A DNA stretch of 31,919 nucleotides from Candidatus Woesebacteria bacterium (GTDB taxonomy: Bacteria; Patescibacteriota; Microgenomatia; UBA1400; MFAQ01). How positions within the stretch are numbered: the stretch's first letter is position 1; every line of letters starts with the position of its first letter. The notes beneath the pieces are model-generated. The model was not told the origin of the DNA. It did no database searches and worked only from the letters and a program-made list of their open reading frames with translations. The DNA lies in NCBI GenBank assembly GCA_020052895.1, contig JAGVOE010000038.1:1-31919 (forward strand), read 5' to 3'. Shown here in pieces: positions 15,479 to 22,942 of the stretch. Position numbers and translations under genes: made by a program.

Positions 15479-16418
15479 ATTCTCCCACCAAAAAATACTG
15501 TGTCAAACAAAACCTGTATCCGATACTACGTTTAAATGGTTTCACCATTTTCTTTTGTTTCTGAGTCAGTTTTTCAAAATCTTTTTCGGTCAAGTGGGCC
15601 AGTATCAGGACATCACTTCGTCTCAGTTCTATACCCGTCTCTTTCTTTATTTGCTCTAGTATCTCTTTCTGTACCGGCGCGTATTTTTGATAAATATAAT
15701 CGGCGGTGAAAGTACTAAATACTTTATCGGCGATAATGAGTGACAAAATATTTTTGAACCACTTAGTAGCATAGAGAGTTTTCACCGGCTCTCTGGTAAA
15801 AGTAAAGCCTACTCGGTAGTAAAACAAGCCAAAGGGTTTGCTCATCGAAGTTAGTACCGCCACGATATTAGGGTGGCTTAAGTCAAACTTTTGTCTCCTG
15901 GTCATACCCAAATATGCCATGTCGACCACTACTTTGTGTCCCAGATCTGCAATTTGATTAATTAAATTATTCGGTAAAATATTCCCTGCCCTTCCCGATG
16001 GATTAGAAACAAACCAATATCCCTTCGGCAGACTCCTTATTGCTTCAGTATCTTCGGAAATCTCTTGTACTTTTAGCCCCAGCCCCGCCGCGCACTCCCT
16101 GTATCCTTCGTACTCTCCTTCCAGAGTATAAATAGGGGACTCGGGGTCATCTTTCTTTATTCTGGAAAGTAGGTGATATATACCCTCACTTGACCCACTT
16201 GTGGGATATCGGTACTGGAATCCTTCAAAACCCACCACATCTTTTTCGTAGAACTTTATCATTTTTTGAATGATCGGTTTCTCATAGTCATCCAAGCCGG
16301 GGGATATGGACTTCAAGAATTCACCATGCGGAAAGTCCTTGGTAATGTCAGAAATAATTTTCCGGATCTCCGGAAAGTAGTAAGAGTACACCGCCCTTAT
16401 CGTCTTTAGTTTTTTCAT
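15477..16418 (-). CDS. Short PLP-dependent aminotransferase-like protein (fold type I)
   Basis: The 313-residue protein shows the core of aminotransferase fold type I: phosphate-loop TSGSSEGIYHLL (73-84), SNPSGRAGN with Asn139, VVVDMAYLG with Asp166 and Tyr169, and SMSKPFGLFYYRVGF with the Schiff-base Lys194 and Arg202. All main cofactor-binding residues are present. Typical class I/II enzymes have about 390 residues, so the C-terminal small domain is reduced and substrate choice cannot be read. It is the second gene after a radical SAM enzyme, separated by five bases, and must act with it or on its product; this is inference from the operon. It lacks a signal peptide. Candidate roles are amino-acid or cofactor-like modification. 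Confidence 0.8.
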   Translation of the reverse strand: MKKLKTIRAVYSYYFPEIRKIISDITKDFPHGEFLKSISPGLDDYEKPIIQKMIKFYEKDVVGFEGFQYRYPTSGSSEGIYHLLSRIKKDDPESPIYTLEGEYEGYRECAAGLGLKVQEISEDTEAIRSLPKGYWFVSNPSGRAGNILPNNLINQIADLGHKVVVDMAYLGMTRRQKFDLSHPNIVAVLTSMSKPFGLFYYRVGFTFTREPVKTLYATKWFKNILSLIIADKVFSTFTADYIYQKYAPVQKEILEQIKKETGIELRRSDVLILAHLTEKDFEKLTQKQKKMVKPFKRSIGYRFCLTQYFLVGE

Positions 16419-16423
16419 ATTTA

Positions 16424-17299
16424 TTAAAGAATAATCGCCCCCTTGTATTGCCAGTCAAAGCGAATGTGCCCGTCGGGGAAAAAGATCATCTGCCGGATAT
16501 CATCTGTCCCCGGTTTAATGGTCAGGGCGTCGGTCAGACACACATTCTGCCCGTTTACATCAAAAATTCGAGAGTTATGTCCATATGAAAGTAGCCGTCG
16601 ACCATCCTTCTCAAGCCAAGCATTAATGTCGGTGATTTTTTTCGGCGTCAGCATCATCTTCACGGTATCAATTTTGTACTTTTCATTTTCGGATTCTTCC
16701 GGCGCCGCTACCGGGCGGAGGGACACTTGTTCTACGCCCCAACCATGAGCTACTTCTACCATTTTTTGGGCTTCTTTGGGGGTATCAATATGATCTTTAA
16801 TTAGGACGACCGAAAATCGGACCGAGTAACCGATCTTGTGTAGTTTCTCAATAATTTTTCCCAAATCAGGATATGTCTTTTTCCCGGGCACGTAGTTGGC
16901 TCGATTTTTTTCCGGATCATAATGGACCACCGAGATCGAGATAATGGACAGTCCCAGCTCATACCAGTCCTTCAAATATTTGTCGTATTTTTCTTCTTGC
17001 TCCGAGAAAAGAATCGCATTTGTCTGCAGTTCTAAAATCGGAAAGTCATACTTCTGGAGGTGAGTTAGGTACTCCGTCAGTTGTTCGGGGTATAGAGTCG
17101 GTTCACCCTTGCCGGTCAGCAGAACCGTCGTAATGCCATTTATCTGAGCCATACGGCAGGCCTTGTGAAAGTTTATCCAGTTTACGACCGTGGGCTTAAA
17201 ACCAATCGTTCTAATACCGGTCATTTTGGACACACAAAAAGGGCAACTGGCATTACAAATGGCATTCCCCGACACTACCGTAAAAGTTTGTATTTTCAT
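16424..17299 (-). CDS. Radical SAM enzyme
   Basis: Radical SAM enzymes use a 4Fe-4S cluster and S-adenosylmethionine to make a 5'-deoxyadenosyl radical. The cluster motif CNASCPFC (Cx3Cx2C, residues 15-22) is near the N-terminus, followed by TVLLTGKGEPTLYP (the GGEP-like motif at about 58-71). The 291 residues fit a single TIM-barrel core; there is no C-terminal SPASM or twitch cysteine cluster, with only an isolated Cys in GQNVCLTDAL. The end, FFPDGHIRFDWQYKGAIIL, resembles MoaA-like relatives. It leads the operon with the aminotransferase-like gene and has a near-consensus promoter covered by an inverted repeat. The reaction is unknown. It is probably oxygen-sensitive, consistent with an anaerobic host. 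Confidence 0.9.
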   Translation of the reverse strand: MKIQTFTVVSGNAICNASCPFCVSKMTGIRTIGFKPTVVNWINFHKACRMAQINGITTVLLTGKGEPTLYPEQLTEYLTHLQKYDFPILELQTNAILFSEQEEKYDKYLKDWYELGLSIISISVVHYDPEKNRANYVPGKKTYPDLGKIIEKLHKIGYSVRFSVVLIKDHIDTPKEAQKMVEVAHGWGVEQVSLRPVAAPEESENEKYKIDTVKMMLTPKKITDINAWLEKDGRRLLSYGHNSRIFDVNGQNVCLTDALTIKPGTDDIRQMIFFPDGHIRFDWQYKGAIIL

Positions 17300-17300
17300 C

Positions 17301-17321
17301 TTAGTGTACGTTATACACTAA
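17301..17321. promoter_or_regulatory. Candidate operator: perfect inverted repeat over the -10
   Basis: TTAGTGTA (17301-17308) and TACACTAA (17314-17321) are perfect inverted 8-base arms with a five-base spacer. The dyad covers the -10 box and transcription start of the minus-strand radical SAM operon, the classic position for a repressor. The cognate regulator is not seen in the window. Confidence 0.6.
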
Positions 17322-17338
17322 TAAACATCCTTTGTCAA
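17310..17338 (-). promoter_or_regulatory. Promoter of the radical SAM operon
   Basis: On the minus strand a perfect TTGACA (17333-17338) is 17 bases from TATAAC (17310-17315), which ends ten bases before the ATG. The leader would be only about four bases, so the mRNA is nearly leaderless. Confidence 0.8.
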
Positions 17339-17392
17339 ATATCACTTATGGGGTATAATTCGCTGAGTACATTTCCAAATTCTAACGGAGGT
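17332..17392 (+). promoter_or_regulatory. Promoter plus conserved leader with strong SD (copy 2)
   Basis: TTGTCA (17332-17337), 16 bases, TATAAT (17354-17359), six bases, AGTACATTT (17366-17374), then GGAGGT (17387-17392), six bases before the ATG at 17399. Its -35 overlaps the -35 of the divergent radical SAM promoter. Confidence 0.8.
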
Positions 17393-17398
17393 AAATCT

Positions 17399-17830
17399 AT
17401 GTTTGAATGGCTATTCGGTTACAAAATCGATCCCCAAACTAGGGTTGAGTGTTGGCTCCTTGAGTCCTATTCCATTAGCGAAGAAAGCGCCAAGGGAAAC
17501 AGAACTCTTGGTTACACCACCACCTGGAAAGAATTCAAATTCAAGCGTCTTATCTATCCGGAGAAAAACTTCGGCCCGAATGACACTTTAGTTGTTATTG
17601 TGCTTCACGCCGATCTATCCTCCGATTTCAACTATTTCTCCAAGGAAGATTTTGAGGCTCGAGCCAAAAATGTTCCAATTCGAAACGAGGCTGAAAGAAT
17701 TGCTTGGATTGATCGGATTCTTAAGGCCGCCCCCTCAAAACAGGAAGAATTAGCCAAATTAATTGCCGAGATTGAATCTGTACAGGAAGCACTTTCCAAA
17801 GCTATCGGCGAACTACGGACTCTTTTATAG
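17399..17830 (+). CDS. Protein of unknown function (143 residues)
   Basis: No family is recognised. The protein starts MFEWLFGYKIDP, has a central mixed region with hydrophobic beta-like stretches (TLVVIVLHADL at about 62-72), and ends in a Glu/Lys/Ala-rich amphipathic segment at about 108-143 (EELAKLIAEIESVQEAL) that looks like a short coiled coil. The start at 17399 is fixed by GGAGGT six bases upstream; a longer in-frame ORF from 17165 overlaps the radical SAM gene and its promoter and is rejected. It is a single-gene unit with its own promoter, conserved leader and terminator. It is transcribed divergently from the radical SAM operon with overlapping -35 boxes, so joint control is possible. 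It is probably soluble. Confidence 0.7.
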   Translation: MFEWLFGYKIDPQTRVECWLLESYSISEESAKGNRTLGYTTTWKEFKFKRLIYPEKNFGPNDTLVVIVLHADLSSDFNYFSKEDFEARAKNVPIRNEAERIAWIDRILKAAPSKQEELAKLIAEIESVQEALSKAIGELRTLL

Positions 17831-17838
17831 AAGATCAT

Positions 17839-17865
17839 AAGCCTCGAATAATTCGGGGCTTTTTT
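17839..17865 (+). terminator. Rho-independent terminator
   Basis: AGCCTCGAA (17840-17848) pairs with TTCGGGGCT (17852-17860, one G-U pair), followed by Ts to 17865. It lies nine bases after the stop codon at 17830. Confidence 0.88.
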
Positions 17866-17883
17866 GTATCAATCGCATGGGCG

Positions 17884-17924
17884 TATAATTCCCCCCAGCA
17901 CATTTACATCTAGCTAGTTGGAGG
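17884..17924 (+). promoter_or_regulatory. Promoter plus conserved leader with strong SD (copy 3)
   Basis: TATAAT (17884-17889), seven bases, AGCACATTT (17897-17905), then GGAGG (17920-17924), four bases before the ATG at 17929. The bases just before TATAAT (ATGGGCG) also resemble copy 2 (ATGGGG). No clear -35 is seen; the region there is the T-run of the upstream terminator. Confidence 0.75.
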
Positions 17925-17928
17925 TTCC

Positions 17929-19389
17929 ATGAAACCAAAAATCACCTTACTCGACGAAGATTTAATTTCCCGCGTCATCCTGGAAGCTTTTGAGCTTTTG
18001 CAAAAACCGGGTATCAAAGTCCAAAATGAAGATGCCCGGGCGCTCTTATTCAAGGCCGGAGCTAAGGTCGACGAGTCAACTCAAGTAGTCCGACTTCCAC
18101 ATAGTCTCATTCTTGGCTGCCTAGCCACAGTTCCACATCATTTTCATCTTTACGATTATTTCGGTGAACCCAAAGTTCATTACGGTGGTGAGGCTGTTCA
18201 CTTTGATCCCGGTTCTTCCGGTATCAATATTTTTGATTCCGACACCCGGCAACATCGCGAGGCCCAAGCCCAGGATCTCCTACGCATCGTCAAAGTCACG
18301 GAAAGCATTTCTCAGTACGACGCCCAATCAACCTCGGTTTTTTGTAGCGATGTGCCCAATTCCATCCAAGATCTTTATCGTCTTTATCTTGTTTTGCTTC
18401 ATTCGAGTAAACCGATTGTCACCGGGGCGCTGTCCAACAAAAATATTCAGAACATGATCGATATGTTAGCTTTAGTTTCCGATGGTGCAGAGAATCTCCG
18501 CCGTTACCCTCGAGCCGTCTTTGATGTTTGTCCTTCACCTCCACTCATGTGGTCTAACTTTGGTGGGGGTAATCTTATCGCTTTGGCTCGGGCCGGTGTC
18601 CCCGCCGAGATGGTTTCCGTCCCTTTGGCCGGCGCCGCCGCTCCCGTCACTCTGATTGGTGCCGTTACTCAGCACACTGCCGAGTGTCTCGCCGGTCTAA
18701 CCATTCACCAACTGGCCGGACCAGGGTCCCCCTTGGTCTGGGGCGGTGCCCCCACTATTTTTGAAATGCGCAAAGGGGGAGCTCCCATGGGCGCCATCGA
18801 AACTTCTCTACTTAACTCCGCCTGTGCCCAAGTTGGTAAATCCCTACATTTACCCACGCACGGTTATCTTGGCGGGAGCGACTCCAAGCTCGTGGATGTT
18901 CAGGCCGGTCTCGAAAGTAGTCAAGCCATCTTAGTAGGTGCCCTCAGTGGTATCAATATGATCTCGGGTGCGGGCATGATTGACTCGCTTCTCTGTGTCA
19001 GTCCCGAGAAATTAGTCATCGATGCCGAAAGCATCGCCATGGCCCGCCGCTTTCTCCGCGGTATTGCTACTCCGACCGACACTTTGGCCACCGGTTTTTA
19101 CGCCGGGGTCGACTTCAAGGGCGGGGACTTTCTCAAGCAACGTATCACTATAGACCTCTTCCAAAAAGAACAATACCTAACCGGCCCCGTCATCGATCGA
19201 GATTCTATGAGAGGATGGCAAGACGCCGGCAGTTTGGACACTTTTGCCCGCGCCAAAGTTCAGGTTAATAAGCTCGTGTCTTCTTACAAACGCCCTCTCA
19301 TGGATTCCACCCACGAAGAGACTCTTCATTCCTTTGTTCTGTCTCTTGCTCGCGCCGCTGGCCTGGACGAACTTCCTTCATTGGATTAA
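17929..19389 (+). CDS. MttB-superfamily methyltransferase (non-pyrrolysine type)
   Basis: MttB-family proteins move a methyl group from a quaternary or tertiary amine to a corrinoid protein; non-pyrrolysine members include glycine betaine methyltransferases (MtgB). The 486 residues run without an in-frame amber codon. Diagnostic stretches are PLAGAAAPVTLIGAV, the FEMRKGGAPMGAIET block, SDSKLVDVQAGLESSQ, and GINMISGAGMIDSLLCVSPEKLVID. It fits a TIM barrel and has no TM helix, so it is cytoplasmic. The usual partners, a corrinoid (MttC/MtgC-like) protein and a second methyltransferase, are not in the window. The ATG at 17929 is set by GGAGG. Promoter and terminator make it a single-gene unit. 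Substrate is unknown; a catabolic or one-carbon role is inference. It is an unexpected gene for a reduced genome. Confidence 0.88.
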   Translation: MKPKITLLDEDLISRVILEAFELLQKPGIKVQNEDARALLFKAGAKVDESTQVVRLPHSLILGCLATVPHHFHLYDYFGEPKVHYGGEAVHFDPGSSGINIFDSDTRQHREAQAQDLLRIVKVTESISQYDAQSTSVFCSDVPNSIQDLYRLYLVLLHSSKPIVTGALSNKNIQNMIDMLALVSDGAENLRRYPRAVFDVCPSPPLMWSNFGGGNLIALARAGVPAEMVSVPLAGAAAPVTLIGAVTQHTAECLAGLTIHQLAGPGSPLVWGGAPTIFEMRKGGAPMGAIETSLLNSACAQVGKSLHLPTHGYLGGSDSKLVDVQAGLESSQAILVGALSGINMISGAGMIDSLLCVSPEKLVIDAESIAMARRFLRGIATPTDTLATGFYAGVDFKGGDFLKQRITIDLFQKEQYLTGPVIDRDSMRGWQDAGSLDTFARAKVQVNKLVSSYKRPLMDSTHEETLHSFVLSLARAAGLDELPSLD

Positions 19390-19403
19390 ATCTTTTCACT
19401 CCC

Positions 19404-19430
19404 GACCCCGTCTCCACGGGGTCTTTTTTT
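19404..19430 (+). terminator. Rho-independent terminator
   Basis: GACCCCG (19404-19410) pairs perfectly with CGGGGTC (19417-19423) across a six-base loop, followed by seven Ts. It ends the methyltransferase unit and isolates the island from fusA. Confidence 0.92.
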
Positions 19431-19434
19431 GGCC

Positions 19435-19464
19435 TGGACCAATATACCAAGTTTGTGGTAAAAT
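19435..19464 (+). promoter_or_regulatory. Probable promoter of fusA
   Basis: TAAAAT (19459-19464) is preceded by a weak TGGACC (19435-19440) at 18 bases. It lies just after the terminator, and fusA needs its own promoter here because the str operon is interrupted. The leader would be about 70 bases. Confidence 0.5.
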
Positions 19465-19479
19465 TAGCCTCGTGATTAT

Positions 19480-19497
19480 CTTCCCATGTTTGGGAAG
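19480..19497 (+). promoter_or_regulatory. Hairpin in the fusA leader
   Basis: CTTCCCA (19480-19486) pairs perfectly with TGGGAAG (19491-19497) across a four-base loop, about 43 bases before the fusA ATG. No T-run follows, so it is not a terminator. It may stabilise the mRNA or bind a protein. Confidence 0.45.
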
Positions 19498-19539
19498 GTT
19501 TAATTCGTCAAATCAACAAACTAAGCAAAAAAACAAAAT

Positions 19540-21663
19540 ATGGCCGCTCCGACAGGAAAAAAAGTCCCCCTAGATCGTGTTCGTAACACGGGTATTATTG
19601 CGCATATTGATGCCGGCAAAACCACCACTACTGAGAGAATCCTTTTTTATACCGGTAAGTCCTACAAAATCGGCGACATCGACGAGGGTAACACTCAGAT
19701 GGACTGGATGGAACAAGAGAAAGAGCGGGGCATTACCATTGTTTCAGCCGCGACCACCGCTTTTTGGACCCCGGTCTTACCAGGTGCCCACTTCAAAGAA
19801 GAACATCGCTTTAATATTATCGACACTCCGGGCCACGTCGACTTTACGGCTGAGGTCGAACGCTCTCTCCGAGTCCTCGACGGCGGTGTCATCGTTCTAG
19901 ATGCCGGTTCCGGTGTTCAATCTCAGACCGAAACCGTCTGGCGCCAGGCCGATAAGTATCACGTTCCCCGCATCGCTTTTGTCAATAAAATGGACGTTCT
20001 CGGTGCCGACTTCATGGCGACTATCCAAGACGTGCACGAGAAGCTCGGAGCCAAAACCGCTATTTTAGCTCTGCCTCTCGGTGTTGAAAATACGTTTAGG
20101 GGCATTGTCATGCTTCTCGAAAGAGAAACTATTATCTGGAAAGGCGACGAAACCGGCGCTCTGTACGAAGTCACCGAAGGTTTTCCTGAAGAGATGAAAG
20201 ACGAGTGCGAGCTCGAAAGAGCCAAACTGATCGAATCTATCGTCGAATTTGATGAAGTCCTCATGGGTGAGTATCTGGATGGCCAAGAACCCAGTGTGGA
20301 CGCCCTAAAAACTGCTCTCCGTGTCGCTACTTGTGCCAATCAGATTGTGCCTGTTTTCCCTGGCTCCTCCCTCCGCAACAAAGGTGTTCAGCCTCTTCTG
20401 GATGCCGTCGTCGACTTCTTACCTTCTCCTTTGGACAAGCCTACCATTACCGGTCTCAATCCCGAAACCAACGAAGAAGTTACTCGTAAAGCCGATCCCG
20501 CCGAGCCTTTTTCTGGTCTGGCCTTCAAAATTCAGGCCGATCCCCATGTTGGTAAGCTAACTTACATTCGTATCTACTCCGGTAAGATCACCTCCGGTTC
20601 TTTTGTTTACAACGCTTCCAAGCGTGAACGCGAAAGACTTGGACGTCTTATGCTCATGCATGCCAACACTCGCGAAGAAGTTGCCGAAGCTAGTGCTGGT
20701 GAGATCGTGGGCGTGGTTGGTCTCAAAATGACCAAAACCGGCGACACTCTCTGTGACGAAAACCATCCCTTGGTCCTCGAGTCTATCAACTTTCCAGACC
20801 CAGTTATCTCTTTGGCTATCGAGCCGAAAACCAAAGCTGATCAAGAGAAACTCGATGTGGCTCTCAGTCGTCTCGCCGAGGAAGATCCCACTTTCCGTAT
20901 CAAAACCGATCATGAAACCGGCCAAACCGTCATCGCCGGCATGGGAGAGCTCCATCTGGAAATTTTGGTTGATCGTCTGAAGCGTGAATTTAAGGTCGAA
21001 GCCACCACCGGTGCTCCTCAAGTTGCTTATCGTGAAACCATTACCAAAGAAGCCAAGGGCGAAGGTAAGTTTATTCGTCAATCTGGTGGTCGCGGTCAGT
21101 ACGGACACTGTATTCTAATCATCACCCCCAAACCTCGCGGCGAAGGTTTTACCTTCACCAATAAAATCGTCGGTGGTACTATCCCCAAAGAGTTCATCTC
21201 TCCCATCGAAAAAGGTGTCCGGGAAGCTCTGGACAATGGTGTTATCGCCGGTTTCCCTCTAGTAGACCTAGATGTGGCCGTTATCGATGGTTCTTTCCAC
21301 GAGGTCGACTCCTCCGAGATGTCCTTTAAAATCGCTGGCTCTATGGCTCTTCAGGACGCTGTCAAAAATGCCGGTCCGGTCATTATTGAGCCTATCATGA
21401 AGGTTGAAGTTACCACTCCCGAAGCCAACATGGGTGACATTATCGGTGATCTCTCCAGTCGCCGGGCCCAAATTGGAGGTACTGCCCAGCGAGGTAATGC
21501 TCGTGTCATCACCGCCACCGTACCTCTTTCCGAACTCTCGGCCTACGCTACAGCTATCCGTTCTCTTACTGCTGGTCGAGCCTCATATTACATGGAACCA
21601 TCCCATTATCAGGAGCTTCCCGGCAGTTTTGCTAGCAAGTTATTGAAAAACCCCGCCAAATAG
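19540..21663 (+). CDS. fusA: Elongation factor G
   Basis: EF-G is the GTPase that drives translocation of tRNA and mRNA on the ribosome. The 707-residue length is normal. GTPase motifs are AHIDAGKTT (P-loop), RGITI (switch I), DTPGHVDF and NKMD. Domain II (PFSGLAFKIQADPHVGKL), domain III (GMGELHLEILVDRLKREF) and domain IV with the tip loop DGSFHEVDSSEMSF follow. The N-terminal MAAPTGKKVPLDRVRNTGIIAH supports the ATG at 19540. It has no SD, being preceded by an A-rich tract. tuf is 68 bases downstream with its own promoter embedded in the 3' end of fusA. It is separated from rpsL-rpsG by the 4.5 kb island. Confidence 0.98.
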   Translation: MAAPTGKKVPLDRVRNTGIIAHIDAGKTTTTERILFYTGKSYKIGDIDEGNTQMDWMEQEKERGITIVSAATTAFWTPVLPGAHFKEEHRFNIIDTPGHVDFTAEVERSLRVLDGGVIVLDAGSGVQSQTETVWRQADKYHVPRIAFVNKMDVLGADFMATIQDVHEKLGAKTAILALPLGVENTFRGIVMLLERETIIWKGDETGALYEVTEGFPEEMKDECELERAKLIESIVEFDEVLMGEYLDGQEPSVDALKTALRVATCANQIVPVFPGSSLRNKGVQPLLDAVVDFLPSPLDKPTITGLNPETNEEVTRKADPAEPFSGLAFKIQADPHVGKLTYIRIYSGKITSGSFVYNASKRERERLGRLMLMHANTREEVAEASAGEIVGVVGLKMTKTGDTLCDENHPLVLESINFPDPVISLAIEPKTKADQEKLDVALSRLAEEDPTFRIKTDHETGQTVIAGMGELHLEILVDRLKREFKVEATTGAPQVAYRETITKEAKGEGKFIRQSGGRGQYGHCILIITPKPRGEGFTFTNKIVGGTIPKEFISPIEKGVREALDNGVIAGFPLVDLDVAVIDGSFHEVDSSEMSFKIAGSMALQDAVKNAGPVIIEPIMKVEVTTPEANMGDIIGDLSSRRAQIGGTAQRGNARVITATVPLSELSAYATAIRSLTAGRASYYMEPSHYQELPGSFASKLLKNPAK

Positions 21664-21671
21664 CGTAAAAT
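21643..21671 (+). promoter_or_regulatory. Promoter of tuf inside the 3' end of fusA
   Basis: TTGAAA (21643-21648), exactly 17 bases, TAAAAT (21666-21671). A second TAAAAT follows at 21676. The AT-rich leader of about 55 bases lacks an SD. Confidence 0.7.
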
Positions 21672-21731
21672 CTGCTAAAATAAATAGGCTCGAAAAATAG
21701 TAATTAAAAAAATAATAAATAATTAAACAAA

Positions 21732-22907
21732 ATGGCTACATATCAAAGAACCAAACCCCACGTTAATATTGGCACCATTGGTCACGTCGACCACGGCAAG
21801 ACCACTCTTACCGCCGCTATTACGACCACCTTAGCCAAACAAGGCTTGGCTACGGCTCTTCCTTTTGATCAAATCGACAAATCTCCCGAAGAGAGAGAGC
21901 GTGGAGTTACCATCCAGATCTCCCACGTTCCTTACGAGACCGCTACTCGCCACTACGCCCACATCGACTGTCCGGGCCACCGTGACTACATCAAAAACAT
22001 GATCACCGGTGCCGCTCAGATGGATGGGGCCATTCTTGTTGTCGCCGCGACCGATGGTCCTATGCCTCAGACCAACGAACATCTACTTCTGGCCAAACAA
22101 GTCAACGTTCCAAGACTCGTCGTCGCCCTCAATAAGTGTGATGCTGTTTCCGATCCGGAACTAATCGAGTTGGTAGAGATGGAAATTCGCGAAAAATTGG
22201 TCAAGTATGGTTTTGAAGAAGACACTCCGATTATCCGCGTATCTGCTCTCAAAGCTCTCGAAGGTGACAAGGAAGCCCAAGAAGGCATTTTGAAGCTGAT
22301 GGAAGCTGTCGACACCTGGATTCCGGAGCCTGTTCGCGAGCTCGACAAGCCATTCCTCATGCCTGTTGAAGACGTTTTCTCTATCAAGGGTCGTGGTACC
22401 GTCGTTACCGGTCGTATCGAAACCGGTGTTATCAAAGTCGGTGAAGAAATCGAGATCGTGGGTATCAAAGACACCGCCAAGTCCGTCGTCACTGGTGTCG
22501 AAATGTTTCACCAGCAGCTCGAACAAGGTCAAGCCGGTGATAATGTCGGACTTTTACTCCGCGGTATAGAAAAAGACGATGTCCAAAGAGGACAGGTCTT
22601 GGCCAAGCCCGGCTCCATCAAGCCTCACACCAAGTTCGAAGCTGAAGCTTATATCTTGGGCAAAGACGAAGGTGGCCGCCACACTCCGATGTTCACTGGT
22701 TACAAGCCTCAGTTCTTTATCCGCACTACCGATGTTACCGGTGAGGTAAAGCTCGCTGAAGGTGTCGAGATGATCATGCCTGGTGACAACGCCAAGATGT
22801 CCGTCGAACTCATTCAGCCTATCGCTATGACCGAGGGCCAGAAGTTTGCTATCCGCGAAGGTGGCCTCACCGTCGGAGCTGGAGTTATTACCAAGGTCAT
22901 TGCTTAA
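21732..22907 (+). CDS. tuf: Elongation factor Tu
   Basis: EF-Tu delivers aminoacyl-tRNA to the ribosome. The 391 residues contain GHVDHGKTT, RGVTIQISHV (switch I), DCPGHRDYIKNMITGAAQ, NKCD, and the beta-barrel domains (GRGTVVTGRIETGVI, and near the end GMTEGQKFAIREGG-like text read as MTEGQKFAIREGG). The residue after PGH is Arg, where most bacteria have Ala (PGHADY); Arg is usual in archaeal and eukaryotic EF1A. QIS replaces the common NTS after RGVTI. Both changes lie near the switch regions. It is probably expressed from its own promoter as well as by read-through from fusA. rpsJ follows after 35 bases. Confidence 0.98.
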   Translation: MATYQRTKPHVNIGTIGHVDHGKTTLTAAITTTLAKQGLATALPFDQIDKSPEERERGVTIQISHVPYETATRHYAHIDCPGHRDYIKNMITGAAQMDGAILVVAATDGPMPQTNEHLLLAKQVNVPRLVVALNKCDAVSDPELIELVEMEIREKLVKYGFEEDTPIIRVSALKALEGDKEAQEGILKLMEAVDTWIPEPVRELDKPFLMPVEDVFSIKGRGTVVTGRIETGVIKVGEEIEIVGIKDTAKSVVTGVEMFHQQLEQGQAGDNVGLLLRGIEKDDVQRGQVLAKPGSIKPHTKFEAEAYILGKDEGGRHTPMFTGYKPQFFIRTTDVTGEVKLAEGVEMIMPGDNAKMSVELIQPIAMTEGQKFAIREGGLTVGAGVITKVIA

Positions 22908-22942
22908 GAGGCAACCCCAATTAGCACTTTTTAATTTAGATC

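Noticed and set aside
17165..17398. In-frame upstream extension of the gene at 17399
   Set aside because: It runs antisense through the radical SAM gene and the divergent promoters, and GGAGGT sits six bases before the ATG at 17399.
20557..21108. 183-codon minus-strand frame inside fusA
   Set aside because: It is antisense to conserved EF-G domains and explained by codon bias.
22921..22942. AGCAC-like sequence before rpsJ as a fourth copy of the shared leader
   Set aside because: There is no TATAAT at the right distance and no SD; only five or six bases match.
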